DNA of 64,000 bases, from assembly GCA_002025645.1 (NCBI GenBank), contig CP018783.1, positions 1 to 64,000 of the forward strand, written 5' to 3'. Shown here piece after piece: positions 9,728 to 21,748 of the stretch. The position numbers were made by a program, and so were the translations under genes. Source of the DNA: Curtobacterium pusillum (GTDB lineage: Bacteria > Actinomycetota > Actinomycetes > Actinomycetales > Microbacteriaceae). Position 1 is the first letter of the stretch; each line of letters begins with the position of its first letter. Below the pieces are notes generated by a model. It saw only the letters and a program-made list of their open reading frames with translations, was not told the origin of the DNA and ran no database searches.

Positions 9728-10417
9728 ATGGCTTTGACGCCGGAAGACGTAGTCAACAAGCGGTTCCAGCCGACGAAGTTCCGCGAGGGCTACGACCAGG
9801 ACGAGGTCGACGACTTCCTCGACGAGGTCGTGGTCGAGCTGCGCCGCCTGACGGCCGAGAACGACGAGCTCCGTCAGCGCCTGCAGGCCGCCGAGTCGGC
9901 GCCGAAGCCGGCCCAGGCCGAGCAGCCCGCTCCGGACGCGACCCCCGAGCCCGAGCCGGAGCCCGCCCCCGTGGCCGCCGCGCCGGAGCCGGCTCCGGTC
10001 GCCGCCGCCGCTCCGGCCACCACGGTCGCCGCGGACGAGGACACCGAGGGCACCACCAACCTCCTCACCCTGGCCCGCCGTCTCCACGAGGAGCACGTGC
10101 GCGAGGGCGTCGAGAAGCGCGACGCGCTCATCGCCGAGGGAACCGCCCAGGCCGCGCGCCTCGTCTCCGAGGCCGAGGCCAAGCAGCGCCAGATCATCGC
10201 CGACACCGAGAACACGAACCGTCAGCGTGTCGCGGTGCTCGAGCAGGAGCAGCGCCAGCTCGAGGGCAAGATCGACGAGCTCCGCACCTTCGAGCGCGAC
10301 TACCGTGCGCAGCTCAAGAGCTACATCCAGGGGCAGCTCAACGAGCTGGACGGCTCGGCCCCCGAGCAGTCCGGTCTCACCCCCGCGCCGGCATCGGCGC
10401 AGGGCGTCGGCAACTGA
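9728..10417 (+). CDS. divIVA: DivIVA/Wag31 polar growth scaffold
   Basis: Coiled-coil scaffold that marks curved membrane at poles and septa and directs polar growth in Actinobacteria. ATG 9728 is preceded by gaggtg and gives 229 residues. The N-terminal DivIVA domain starts MALTPEDVVNKRFQPTKFREGYDQDEVDDFLDEV cut here to its core KRFQPTKFREGYD. A first coiled coil (VVELRRLTAENDELRQRL) leads into a Pro/Ala/Glu linker of about 50 residues, then a second long coiled coil rich in Ala, Glu, Gln and Arg (about residues 105-205). The gene follows yggT after a 184-base gap that probably carries its own promoter. It is two bases upstream of the lspA start, so the two are likely co-transcribed. Confidence 0.96.
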   Translation: MALTPEDVVNKRFQPTKFREGYDQDEVDDFLDEVVVELRRLTAENDELRQRLQAAESAPKPAQAEQPAPDATPEPEPEPAPVAAAPEPAPVAAAAPATTVAADEDTEGTTNLLTLARRLHEEHVREGVEKRDALIAEGTAQAARLVSEAEAKQRQIIADTENTNRQRVAVLEQEQRQLEGKIDELRTFERDYRAQLKSYIQGQLNELDGSAPEQSGLTPAPASAQGVGN

Positions 10418-10419
10418 CG

Positions 10420-11094
10420 TTGTCGCGACCAGCTCCACGAGCGAAGGTCAGTGTCCGCGCAATCGCGGCACTGGCCTTCGCCGCTGTCGTGGTGGTGGCA
10501 CTCGACCAGGGCGTGAAGGCGCTCGTCGTCGCCAACCTGCCGTACGGCACCGTCGTCCCCGTGCTCGGCAACGCACTGCAGCTCCTGTACGTGCGGAACC
10601 CCGGCGCCGCGTTCTCGTTCGCGGTGAACATGACGTGGGTGTTCTCGATCGTGTCGACCGCCGTCGTGGTCGCGATCATCGTCTTCGCCCGGCGCATCCG
10701 CTCGATGTGGTGGGCGCTCGTGCTCGGCATGCTGCTCGGCGGTGCCCTCGGGAACCTGCTCGACCGGCTCTTCCGTGAACCCGGCTTCGGTCGTGGCCAC
10801 GTGGTGGACTTCATCTCGACGCCGTGGATGATGCCCGCGATCTACAACATCGCCGACTCGTTCATCTGCATCAGCATGGTGATCTTCGTCCTACTCGTGA
10901 TCTTGGGCGTGAACCTCGACGGCTCCCGCGCCCTCACCGCGAAGCAGCAGCGCGCGGCGGACGCGGCGGCGACCACGTCGGCACCCGACGGCGTCACGCC
11001 GGACGCACCCCGCGACGCAACGGCGGCAACAGTGACCGACGACCCGCGCGCGCCGCGTGACGGGCGGGACACCCTCGGGCACGACGCCACGTGA
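10420..11094 (+). CDS. lspA: LspA, lipoprotein signal peptidase II
   Basis: Membrane aspartyl protease that removes the signal peptide of diacylated prolipoproteins; lipoproteins such as CtaC and the osmoprotectant-binding protein later in this window would be substrates. It has 224 residues from TTG 10420. Four hydrophobic helices are visible. The catalytic pair is in GNLLDRL (Asp114) and YNIADSF (Asp146). After the last helix a hydrophilic tail of about 50 residues (Ala, Thr, Asp-rich) makes it longer than the usual 160-170 residues. The tail is probably cytoplasmic. The stop overlaps the rluD GTG as GTGA. Confidence 0.95.
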   Translation: MSRPAPRAKVSVRAIAALAFAAVVVVALDQGVKALVVANLPYGTVVPVLGNALQLLYVRNPGAAFSFAVNMTWVFSIVSTAVVVAIIVFARRIRSMWWALVLGMLLGGALGNLLDRLFREPGFGRGHVVDFISTPWMMPAIYNIADSFICISMVIFVLLVILGVNLDGSRALTAKQQRAADAAATTSAPDGVTPDAPRDATAATVTDDPRAPRDGRDTLGHDAT

Positions 11095-12014
11095 CCGAGT
11101 CGCGTTCCCTGCCGGTCCCGGACGGGCTCGCCGGTGAGCGTGTCGACGCCGCCATCGCCAAGCTTCTCGGGTTCAGCCGCTCGTTCGCGGCCGACGTCGT
11201 CGCTGCCGGTGGCGTGACCGTCGACGGGGTCACCGTGGACAAGTCCGACCGGCTGCACGCCGACTCGTGGCTCCAGGTCGAGTGGACCCCGAAGGAAGCC
11301 CCCCGGATCATCCCGGTGGAGGTCCCCGGCATGACGGTCGTCCACGACGACGACGACATCGTCGTGGTGGACAAGCCCGTTGGCGTCGCCGCGCACCCGT
11401 CGCCCGGCTGGGACGGGCCGACCGTCCCGGGTGGACTGGCAGCGGCCGGGTTCACGATCGCGACCTCCGGCGCCGCCGAGCGTGCGGGCATCGTGCACCG
11501 GCTCGACGTCGGGACCTCCGGTCTCATGGTCGTCGCGAAGACCGAGCTGGCCTACACGCACCTCAAGCGGGCGTTCAAGGAGCGCACGGTCGAGAAGGTC
11601 TACCACGCGCTCGCGCAGGGGCACCCCGACCCGACCTCCGGCACCGTCGACGCGCCCATCGGCCGGCACCCCTCGAGCGACTGGAAGTTCGCGGTCACGG
11701 CCGACGGCAAGCCGAGCGTGACGCACTACGCGACGCTCGAGGCCTTCCGGTCTGCGACCCTCCTCGAAGTCCACCTGGAGACCGGGCGCACCCACCAGAT
11801 CCGGGTGCACATGGCGGCGACCCGGCACCCGCTCGTCGGCGACACGATGTACGGGGCGGACCCGGTGCTCGCGAACGAGCTCGGGCTGACCCGGCAGTGG
11901 CTCGACGCGGTGCGGCTCGGCTTCGAGCACCCGCGGACCGGGCAGTGGGTGTCGTACTCCGCGGAGTACCCGGACGACCTGCAGCTGGCGCTGGACCGCA
12001 TCCGCGCCGCGTAG
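11091..12014 (+). CDS. RluD-type 23S rRNA pseudouridine synthase
   Basis: RluA/RluD family pseudouridine synthase acting on large-subunit rRNA. The protein has 307 residues from GTG 11091, translationally coupled to lspA. An S4 RNA-binding domain occupies about residues 14-75 ([20 protein letters not shown]). The catalytic motif [16 protein letters not shown] has its Asp at about residue 139. [11 protein letters not shown] and [10 protein letters not shown] are the usual C-terminal motifs. The lspA-rluD pairing is conserved in many Gram-positives. The exact target uridine cannot be told from sequence. Confidence 0.95.
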   Translation: MTESRSLPVPDGLAGERVDAAIAKLLGFSRSFAADVVAAGGVTVDGVTVDKSDRLHADSWLQVEWTPKEAPRIIPVEVPGMTVVHDDDDIVVVDKPVGVAAHPSPGWDGPTVPGGLAAAGFTIATSGAAERAGIVHRLDVGTSGLMVVAKTELAYTHLKRAFKERTVEKVYHALAQGHPDPTSGTVDAPIGRHPSSDWKFAVTADGKPSVTHYATLEAFRSATLLEVHLETGRTHQIRVHMAATRHPLVGDTMYGADPVLANELGLTRQWLDAVRLGFEHPRTGQWVSYSAEYPDDLQLALDRIRAA

Positions 12015-12044
12015 CGCGCGCGGCGGCGGGCGCTTCGCGCCGGT

Positions 12045-12139
12045 GCGCGAGGTCGCACGAAGTGTCGCCCGGAACGCGCCGGAACGGCAGTTCTTGCGAC
12101 CGGCGCGCCCGACGTGCGGCGTGTCTCGCGACCTCGCGC
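12045..12139. repeat. Long palindromic element, family 2, copy 1
   Basis: Outer arms GCGCGAGGTCGC (12045-12056) and GCGACCTCGCGC (12128-12139) are perfect complements. Further partial complementarity lies inside (GGAACGCGCCGG against CCGGCGCGCCC). The left arm continues ACGAAGTGTCG, closely matching ACGACGTGTTG next to the same kind of stem at 42832-42894. It lies in the convergent gap between rluD and the efflux gene, 30 bases after the rluD stop. Confidence 0.65.
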
Positions 12140-12163
12140 CGTGCCCTGGGCGTACTACGTACC

Positions 12164-12205
12164 GGCCTGGAGGCGCGTGGCGGGGCCGCCCCGCGCCTCC
12201 AGGCC
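12164..12205. repeat. Family 1 hairpin, copy 1 (GGCCTGGAGGCGCG arms)
   Basis: Arms GGCCTGGAGGCGCG (12164-12177) and CGCGCCTCCAGGCC (12192-12205) are perfect complements of 14 bases around a G/C-rich 14-base loop that can itself pair in part. It is the second of three hairpins in the rluD/efflux convergent gap and may serve as a bidirectional terminator. The same arms recur at 18777-18818 and, shortened, at 50422-50467. Confidence 0.75.
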
Positions 12206-12231
12206 GTCGTGGGCCGCGCCCACCCCCGCAT

Positions 12232-12284
12232 GGTGAGCAGAAATGGTCGGCTCACGTCACGCGACCCGACCATTCCTGCTCACC
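12232..12284. terminator. 19-bp-arm hairpin at the end of the MFS gene
   Basis: The segment 12232-12250 pairs with 12266-12284 over 19 bases with one mismatch (arms start GGTGAGCAG and end CTGCTCACC) around a 15-base loop. It lies 10 bases beyond the stop of the minus-strand efflux gene, so it is likely its terminator. No U-tract follows. The whole 279-base gap 12015-12293 is occupied by this hairpin and the two others listed. Confidence 0.6.
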
Positions 12285-12293
12285 CGGTGCGGG

Positions 12294-13706
12294 TCACTCG
12301 GCGGTCGCGGCGACGGGTTGCGCGACGGGAGCGGCTGGCGTGGCGGCGGCAGGCTGCCGGCCGGGCAGCAGGAACGCCATCGCGGTGGCGAACGCCGTCA
12401 CACCGATCGCCCACCAGAACGCCTGCTGGAACGCCGTGGCCGGGTCCCCTCCAGCGGCCGCCCCGGCGAGCACGACCGCGAGCACCGCGGTGCCGAACGC
12501 GCCGCCGAGCTGCTGCGCGAGCCGCGTGATCGTGCTGGCGTGCGGCATCTCCGGTCGTGCGAGCCCGACGAACCCGACCGCCATGATCGGGATCATCACG
12601 GCGCCCAGGCCGATGCCACGTACCACGAGCACCAGGCCGATCCACCACGGGCTCGTCGAGCCGTCGGCGAAGGCGAAGGGGACCGTCGCCAGGAGGACGA
12701 CCGCGAAGCCGACGACCGCCACGGTCCTCGCACCGATGCGGTCGGTCAGGCGTCCGGCCAGGGACCGGCTGAGCAGCGACCCCACGCCCTGCGGGATCAG
12801 GAGGAGGCCGGCACCGAGGGCATCGGCGCCGCGCAGCTCCTGGAAGGACAGTGGGAGCAGGAGCATGCCGCCGTAGAGTGCCGCGCCCATCAGGAACATC
12901 AGGGTCGACGCCGCGGCGAGGGGGCGGTGCCGCAGGAGTGCCAGGTCGACCAGGGCACGGTCTCGCCGCCGGGTCGCCCAGGCCACGAACGCGACGAGCA
13001 GGACCAGCCCGGCGGCGAGCGGGGCCCAGACGTCGAGTCGGGCGAACCCGTCGCTCCGGCTGGCGTTGCTCAGGCCGTAGAGGACCCCGACGACGGCGGG
13101 GGAGAGGAGCGCCAGGCCGACGGCGTCGAGGCGGGCCGTGCCGACCGGGCCGTCCGCGGGGATGAACCGCCACGCCAGGACCAGCCCGACGACCGCGAAC
13201 GGGACGTTCACCCAGAACAGCCACGGCCAGCTGCCGGCTCCGAGGATGAGGCCGCCGATGACCGGGCCGAGGATCGGGCCGAGTGCGGTGGGCAGCGAGG
13301 CGACGGACATCAGCTTGCCGACGTTCCGCCCGCCGGCCGCCTGCATGAGCAGGGTCGTCAGCAGCGGCATCATCGCGCCGGCGCCGATGCCCTGGACGAC
13401 CCGGAACACGATGAGGCTGGAGACGTCCCAGGCGAGGGAGCAGAGCACGCTCCCGACCAGGAAGACGACGAGCGACGCCATCCAGAGCCGGCGCCCACCG
13501 AGGCGGTTCTGCAGCCAGCCGACGATCGGCACGGTCACGCCCATCGCGAGGAGGTAGCCGGTGCTCACCCACTGGATCGTGTCGACGCTGGCGTGCAGGT
13601 CGTGGCTCAGGGTGTGCAGGGCGACGCTGACGATCGTCGAGTCGAACAGCGGGGCCATCGCGCCGACGATCAGGGCGATGGCGAGTCTGGTGAGGTTCCG
13701 GTCCAC
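12294..13706 (-). CDS. DHA2-family MFS multidrug exporter
   Basis: Proton-driven 14-helix efflux pump of the DHA2 (EmrB/QacA) family in the cytoplasmic membrane. The protein has 470 residues from a GTG at 13706 with aaggag five bases upstream. The DHA2 signature LFDSTIVSVAL is near the N-terminus. GYLLAMGVTVPIVGWLQNRLGGRR is motif A (shown here by GWLQNRLGGRR). ALGPILGPVIGGLI is motif C, typical of antiporters. The C-terminal tail is short and Pro/Ala-rich. The gene is divergent from a TetR regulator at 13775, which probably represses it. Substrates cannot be deduced. Confidence 0.93.
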   Translation of the reverse strand: MDRNLTRLAIALIVGAMAPLFDSTIVSVALHTLSHDLHASVDTIQWVSTGYLLAMGVTVPIVGWLQNRLGGRRLWMASLVVFLVGSVLCSLAWDVSSLIVFRVVQGIGAGAMMPLLTTLLMQAAGGRNVGKLMSVASLPTALGPILGPVIGGLILGAGSWPWLFWVNVPFAVVGLVLAWRFIPADGPVGTARLDAVGLALLSPAVVGVLYGLSNASRSDGFARLDVWAPLAAGLVLLVAFVAWATRRRDRALVDLALLRHRPLAAASTLMFLMGAALYGGMLLLPLSFQELRGADALGAGLLLIPQGVGSLLSRSLAGRLTDRIGARTVAVVGFAVVLLATVPFAFADGSTSPWWIGLVLVVRGIGLGAVMIPIMAVGFVGLARPEMPHASTITRLAQQLGGAFGTAVLAVVLAGAAAGGDPATAFQQAFWWAIGVTAFATAMAFLLPGRQPAAATPAAPVAQPVAATAE

Positions 13707-13774
13707 GGTGCTCCTTGGATACGTGATCGTTTCTTAACGAGCATGACGGTAGCCCTCGGGGTTAAGATACGCAA
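13707..13774. promoter_or_regulatory. Divergent MFS/tetR promoter-operator
   Basis: The 68-base gap is AT-richer than its surroundings. It contains an inverted repeat TTCTTAAC (13731-13738) and GTTAAGAT (13761-13768). Each arm carries a TAAGAW hexamer that could be a -10 box, TAAGAT for tetR on the + strand and TAAGAA for the efflux gene on the - strand. A TetR dimer bound across the arms would block both promoters. This is inference from layout. Confidence 0.5.
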
Positions 13775-14353
13775 GTGGATCTTGTGAAGACGCGACGGCG
13801 CGGTGCCGAACTCGAGGAAGCGCTGCTCGACGCCGCGTGGGCCGAGCTGCAGGAGGTGGGGTACGCCGCGCTGACCTTCGACGGGGTGGCCGCCCGGGCC
13901 GGCACCTCGAAGCCCGTCCTCTACCGGCGCTGGCCGGGCAAGGTCGACCTCGTGCTCGCGGCGCTGCAGCACGGCGGCCTGTTCTCGCGGCGGGAGCTGG
14001 TCGACACCGGCTCGCTCCGCGGCGACGTGCTCCGGGCACTCCGGGACTTCAACGCCTACCGCTCTGGCTTCATGGCGGCGATCAGCGTCTACATGGCGAG
14101 CATCAACGTCGAGACCGGGCTGTCGCCCGCCGACCTCCGCGACCGCCTGCTCGGCGGACGGGAGACAGTCGGCCGCGTGATGCTCGAACGCGCGGTCGCC
14201 CGTGGCGAGATCCCGGCGCGGGACTGGCCCGACGGGATCGCCTCGCTGCCGTCCGACCTGGTGCGCCACGACCTGGTGATGTCGCTCAAGCCCCTGCCCG
14301 ACCGTCGGATCATCGAGATCGTCGACGACATCTGGCTGCCCCTCGTGCGCTGA
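13775..14353 (+). CDS. TetR-family repressor of the efflux pump
   Basis: TetR/AcrR-type regulator of 192 residues from GTG 13775. The N-terminal helix-turn-helix spans about residues 30-55 (LTFDGVAARAGTSKPVLYRR), with the family-typical RRWPGKVDLV after it. The rest is the all-helical ligand-binding and dimer domain, similar in layout to the TetR_C_16/AcrR group. It is transcribed away from the DHA2 efflux gene across a 68-base promoter, the usual arrangement for local drug-responsive control and autoregulation. The -10-like TAAGAT is only about 7 bases before the start, so the mRNA may be leaderless. Ligand unknown. Confidence 0.9.
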   Translation: MDLVKTRRRGAELEEALLDAAWAELQEVGYAALTFDGVAARAGTSKPVLYRRWPGKVDLVLAALQHGGLFSRRELVDTGSLRGDVLRALRDFNAYRSGFMAAISVYMASINVETGLSPADLRDRLLGGRETVGRVMLERAVARGEIPARDWPDGIASLPSDLVRHDLVMSLKPLPDRRIIEIVDDIWLPLVR

Positions 14354-14399
14354 CCGGGGCGACGCGCTCGACGCGCCCGGGAATGTGGGTGGGCGAGGT

Positions 14400-14405
14400 T
14401 AGGCT
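14400..14405 (+). promoter_or_regulatory. Possible dnaE -10 element
   Basis: TAGGCT lies 40 bases before the dnaE start, in the 91-base gap after tetR. An identical hexamer stands just before hisD. The ribosome binding site cggagg is at 14435-14440. No clear -35 box is seen. Confidence 0.35.
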
Positions 14406-14444
14406 GTTCCCACCCCGCAGCAGACCGTACGAACCGGAGGTTCC

Positions 14445-17974
<3,530 letters not shown>

Positions 17975-17978
<4 letters not shown>

Positions 17979-18775
17979 CGACGGCCGGGCCGCCCGTCGG
18001 CGTGCTGCGCGCCTTCGGGGCGGACGGAGCGTCCCTCGAGCGGCTTGCCGGCGGTCGCGGGCTGACATGGCGCGCCGGTGACGTGGTCTTGCGCCCGCAC
18101 GACGGCGCGGCCGTGACCGACTGGCGCGCGACCGTCCTGGCCGAGCTGCCGCACACCTCGGCGTTCCGGACTCCGCGGCCGATCGCCACGTCGGACGGCG
18201 CCTGGCGGGCGGGGGACTGGGAGGCCTGGGAGTTCGTGCCCGGTCACTCCGACGAGCGCCGCGTCGAGGACGTCCTCCGTGCCGGTGAGGCCTTCCACCG
18301 CGCGCTCGCCCACCTCGACCGCCCGGCGTTCCTCGGTGTCGGGTCGGATCCAGACCGGCCCGACGACGCCTGGAGCCGAGCCGACCGGATGGCGTGGGAG
18401 GAGGAACCGCTGCCCCGTGACCCGTCGCTGGACCGTCTCGCCGCCGCCTTCCGGCCGGTCCGGGCGCCGTCCCAACTCGTGCACGGCGACCTGCTCGGCA
18501 ACGTCCTGTTCGCCGACGGGCACCCGCCGACCGTCATCGACTGGCCGCCGTACTGGCGCCCGGCCGGGCTCGGCTCCGCCATCGCCGCGGTCGACGCCGT
18601 CTGCTGGCACGGCTACCCGCTCGGTCGCCTCGGCGCGCTCGGCGACGGGGTCGCGGAGTGGTCACAGCTGCTGGTCCGCGCGCTTGCGTTCCGCATCGCG
18701 ACGCTGCACGTGCTCGGCGGGTGGGACGCGGCCGGGGCGGACCGGCACCGGCCCGTCATCGATGCCCTCGTCTGA
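17975..18775 (+). CDS. Kinase-fold (aminoglycoside phosphotransferase-like) protein coupled to dnaE
   Basis: A 266-residue protein of the actinobacterial phosphotransferase-like group resembling TIGR02569. The catalytic loop LVHGDLLGNVLF contains the Brenner-type HGD and N, and VIDWPPYWRP supplies the metal-binding Asp. An N-lobe-like strand set (TWRAGDVVLRPHDG) precedes them, but the usual nucleotide-binding Lys is not obvious. GTG 17975 lies in the dnaE stop (GTGA), so translation is coupled to the replicative polymerase. A classical resistance enzyme is unlikely in this setting. Substrate and role are unknown. A family-1 hairpin follows at once. Confidence 0.8.
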
Positions 18776-18776
18776 C

Positions 18777-18818
18777 GGCCTGGAGGCGCGGGGCGGGGCC
18801 GCCACGTGCCTCCAGGCC
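18777..18818. repeat. Family 1 hairpin, copy 2
   Basis: GGCCTGGAGGCGCG (18777-18790) pairs with CGTGCCTCCAGGCC (18805-18818) with one G-T pair around a G/C-rich loop. It starts directly after the stop of the kinase-like gene and lies 29 bases from the end of the opposing membrane glycosyltransferase gene, so it sits at a convergent junction. It is nearly identical to the copy at 12164-12205. Confidence 0.75.
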
Positions 18819-18846
18819 GGTGGGTGGTCGCGTTCGCGGTCGTGCG

Positions 18847-20301
18847 TCAGCCGGTCACGGTCAGCCGGCGGTGCTGCTCCACGATGGATCCGGAGCGAGG
18901 AGTCCAGACGGCGAAGCCGTCGACGCTCGTGCGGCGGAGGTCCCCGCGGTGGTCGCGCAGGAACGTGGTCACCTCGTCGGAGGGCGGGAAGCGCCGGTCG
19001 TCCCCGACCACGAGGGCGACGAACGGACCGTCGTCGGTCTCCATCGAGCCGCGACCGCCGAAGTACGGGTCCGTGAGCGTCGGGGTCGCCGCGGCGAACA
19101 GGACACCGCCCGCGGATCGATCATGGTCGTCGAGCCACCGGGCGACGAGGGCGATGCCCGTCGGGTGCGTCCGAGCGATCGTGACGCTGTCAGCGGCTGC
19201 CGGGACCGCCAGCGCCACGACGAGGACGGCAACCGCGACCGCTCCGATCGGAGCCCGGACGGCCGTGGCCACGCGACTGATCCCCAGCGCCGCGAGTGCG
19301 ATGAGCAGTGGCATCCAGGCGGCGTAGTAGTTCGCGAGGGCGATGTGGGCGACGAACGTGTAGAAGACCACGAGCAGGCCGAGGGCGGTCCCGAGGAAGG
19401 CGACGAGCCGCCCGGGGCGCAGGAGCAGGGCCGCCAGGAGGCCCAGGACGAGCACGACGGCCGTGACCGTGCCGACGCCGTGCCACAGGAAGTACGCGTT
19501 CGCCCACCACGGCGCGAACGTGTGGACCTCTCCCGCGATGCTGAGTGGGTGTCCGTTCTCGTTCTGGCCGTTCTGGAACCGGACCATGTGGACGATCGCG
19601 GACCGCATGCCCATCGGCGCGTAGAGGGCGACCACTGCCAGCACGAAGGCGATCAGCCACGCGACTCCGCCGGTGAGGAGCCGCCGCGGCTGCCGGAAGA
19701 GCAGTGGCAGAAGGACGAACGCCGGCAACAGCACGATGGTCGAGGCCTTCGACGTCACCGAGAACGCGAACAACACGCCGGAGACCGGGGCGAGCCACGG
19801 TCGACCGCTGCGGATCCAGGCCCAGGCCGTCGCGAGGGCGAGGACGGCGAACGCGATCATCACCGGGTCGAGCAGCGCGTAGCGATCGACCCGGGTGCCG
19901 AGGAAGTCGCGCGGGGTGAGCAGCCAGACCGCGGCGACGAGCACACCCGTCCAGAAGCCGATCTCCTTCCGGAACCACCAGAACAGGGCCGCGCCGACCA
20001 GCACGACCAGGACCCCGACGACGATGCGGGGCCCGAGGACGCCCTGACCGAACAGGACCTGCGCGGCGCCGAACAGGTACTTCGCCGTCGGCGGGTGCTC
20101 GCGGTTCGCCGAGAAGTCCCCGTGCAGGTAGGACCAGCCCGCGCGGACGTAGATCGACTCGTCGCCGTGGACGTTCTGTCCGAGGAGGTTCCAGAAGCAC
20201 TGGTACAGCGCCCAGACGCCGAGCAACGGCACCACGGCCAGCCGGAACGGCCGGGCGGCCGTGACACCGGTCGGCCAGCGGCGGGGACGGCTTTCAGGCA
20301 C
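18847..20301 (-). CDS. GT39/ArnT-like membrane glycosyltransferase
   Basis: Polytopic membrane protein of 484 residues with about 11-12 hydrophobic segments. It resembles dolichyl-phosphate-mannose mannosyltransferase/ArnT (GT-C fold) enzymes, which transfer sugars from polyprenyl phosphate on the outer face of the membrane. NVHGDESIYVRAGW in the first outer loop carries the acidic residue typical of the active site, and REHPPTAKYL follows. A soluble C-terminal domain of about 90 residues ends the protein. The GTG at 20301 overlaps the end of the upstream glycosyltransferase gene by eight bases, so the two are one operon. Acceptor is unknown; context suggests a wall glycopolymer or glycoprotein. 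Confidence 0.8.
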   Translation of the reverse strand: MPESRPRRWPTGVTAARPFRLAVVPLLGVWALYQCFWNLLGQNVHGDESIYVRAGWSYLHGDFSANREHPPTAKYLFGAAQVLFGQGVLGPRIVVGVLVVLVGAALFWWFRKEIGFWTGVLVAAVWLLTPRDFLGTRVDRYALLDPVMIAFAVLALATAWAWIRSGRPWLAPVSGVLFAFSVTSKASTIVLLPAFVLLPLLFRQPRRLLTGGVAWLIAFVLAVVALYAPMGMRSAIVHMVRFQNGQNENGHPLSIAGEVHTFAPWWANAYFLWHGVGTVTAVVLVLGLLAALLLRPGRLVAFLGTALGLLVVFYTFVAHIALANYYAAWMPLLIALAALGISRVATAVRAPIGAVAVAVLVVALAVPAAADSVTIARTHPTGIALVARWLDDHDRSAGGVLFAAATPTLTDPYFGGRGSMETDDGPFVALVVGDDRRFPPSDEVTTFLRDHRGDLRRTSVDGFAVWTPRSGSIVEQHRRLTVTG

Positions 20302-21748
20302 CGCGGCCGGTGATGGAGCGGATGCGTGCGACGAGCCGCGGGTTGCGTGCTCCGAAGGTGAGGGCGGTGAGCCGCCGGATGGAGACGGTCGCCCGGTGCA
20401 CGAGGAGCCCGGTGGCCTCGGCGATGTCCGACACCGCGTGCCAGCGGGCCCGGAGCGCAGCCGGATCGATGTCGGTCGCGACGGCCGTCCGGATGAGGCG
20501 GACGAGCTCAGCACCGTCGTGCCAGCTCGTGCTCTGGTTCTCGAAGCGGCGGAGGATGCGGTCGATGGCGGAGGCGCGGTGGTTCGCGACCGCGTGCGAC
20601 CAGCGGAGGTCCTGCGACACGGGGTCGACGAGGATCCACCGCGGCGCATTGGCGTTGAGGGCCGATAGCTGCGCGAAGGTCGTCAGCGCGCCGAGCGCGA
20701 CCGCGACGTCGAAGATCTGCCGCGGCCGACCGCCGACCGCGATCGCGGACCCGGGGAAGGCCTGGCGTGCCACGCGCACATGCGCCTTGGGGACGATGAT
20801 CGTCACGACCACGTCGTCCGGCGCTGCCTCGAGCGTGGACCGGACCCGGGCGACGACCTCGTTCGTGAGCTCCGACGGGACGTGCAGCGCGACCCGGACG
20901 ACGTCGTCGTCGGGCAGGAACGCGTCGGCGAAGACGTCGACGGCATCGCGGTAGCGGGCGAGGAACAGGGCGATGGCGCCGCCGTAGAAGGGGTAGCGCT
21001 CGAGCAGGATGCGCTCGTGCTCCAGCCGGAGGGACGGGCCGCGGTCACCGCTGAAGCTCGTCGATCCGGTGTGGAGCACGAGGGCGCGGTTGGCGAGCAC
21101 CGACGTGTAGCCCTGCTCGTTGATCCGGAGGCAGAAGTCGTTCTCCTCGCCGTACCCGGGGGAGAAGGCCTCGTCGAACAGGCCGAAGCGGTCGACCATC
21201 TCGCGGCGGATGAGGAAGCAGAAGCCCATCGCGACCGGTGACACCGTGTAGCGCGGCAGCAGGTACTTCGTGCGGCCGTGCAGCTCACGCGTGCGGCGCG
21301 GTGCGAGGTTCGCCCGCGGGTTGCGGCGGGCGTAGGGGAAGGACGCGATCGTGGCGTTGTCGCTCCGGGCACAGACGACGCCGATCGTGTCGTCTGATCC
21401 GAGGACGGCGGTCATCTCGTCGAGGAAGCCGGGCATCGGGACCGTGTCGCTGTTCAGGAGCAGGACGTCGTTGCCGGTCTGGTCGAGCTCGAGGACGGCA
21501 CGGTTGCAGTTGCCCACGAAACCGAGGTTCTTCGGGTTCCGGGTGTACTCGAAGCCCTCGTGGTCACCGATCAGCTCGAGGACCCGCTGCTCGATCGCAT
21601 CGACACGGGGGCCGACGTCGTTCGCGAGCAGGACCCGGTCGACCGAGAAGTCGACGGTCTCGAGGAGCGCTTCGATGCAGCGTTCGAGGCCCGGCAGGTC
21701 GTCGTAGATCGGGACGACGATCGTGACCGGACGGCGGTCGCGGCTCAC
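20294..21748 (-). CDS. GT2 glycosyltransferase, rhamnosyltransferase-like
   Basis: GT-A fold inverting glycosyltransferase of 484 residues. It opens VTIVVPIYDDLPGLERCI; the nucleotide-sugar and metal site is LLLNSDTVPMPGFLD, and VAMGFCFLIRREM plus SPGYGEENDFCLR provide the acceptor-side GEEND motif of the family. The C-terminal 200 residues have no recognised catalytic domain. GTG 21748 overlaps the stop of the upstream GT4 gene (GTGA), and its own end overlaps the GT39-like gene, giving a three-gene minus-strand operon. It is clearly paralogous to the protein at 37002-38441. Sugar specificity cannot be told. Confidence 0.85.
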   Translation of the reverse strand: MSRDRRPVTIVVPIYDDLPGLERCIEALLETVDFSVDRVLLANDVGPRVDAIEQRVLELIGDHEGFEYTRNPKNLGFVGNCNRAVLELDQTGNDVLLLNSDTVPMPGFLDEMTAVLGSDDTIGVVCARSDNATIASFPYARRNPRANLAPRRTRELHGRTKYLLPRYTVSPVAMGFCFLIRREMVDRFGLFDEAFSPGYGEENDFCLRINEQGYTSVLANRALVLHTGSTSFSGDRGPSLRLEHERILLERYPFYGGAIALFLARYRDAVDVFADAFLPDDDVVRVALHVPSELTNEVVARVRSTLEAAPDDVVVTIIVPKAHVRVARQAFPGSAIAVGGRPRQIFDVAVALGALTTFAQLSALNANAPRWILVDPVSQDLRWSHAVANHRASAIDRILRRFENQSTSWHDGAELVRLIRTAVATDIDPAALRARWHAVSDIAEATGLLVHRATVSIRRLTALTFGARNPRLVARIRSITGRGA

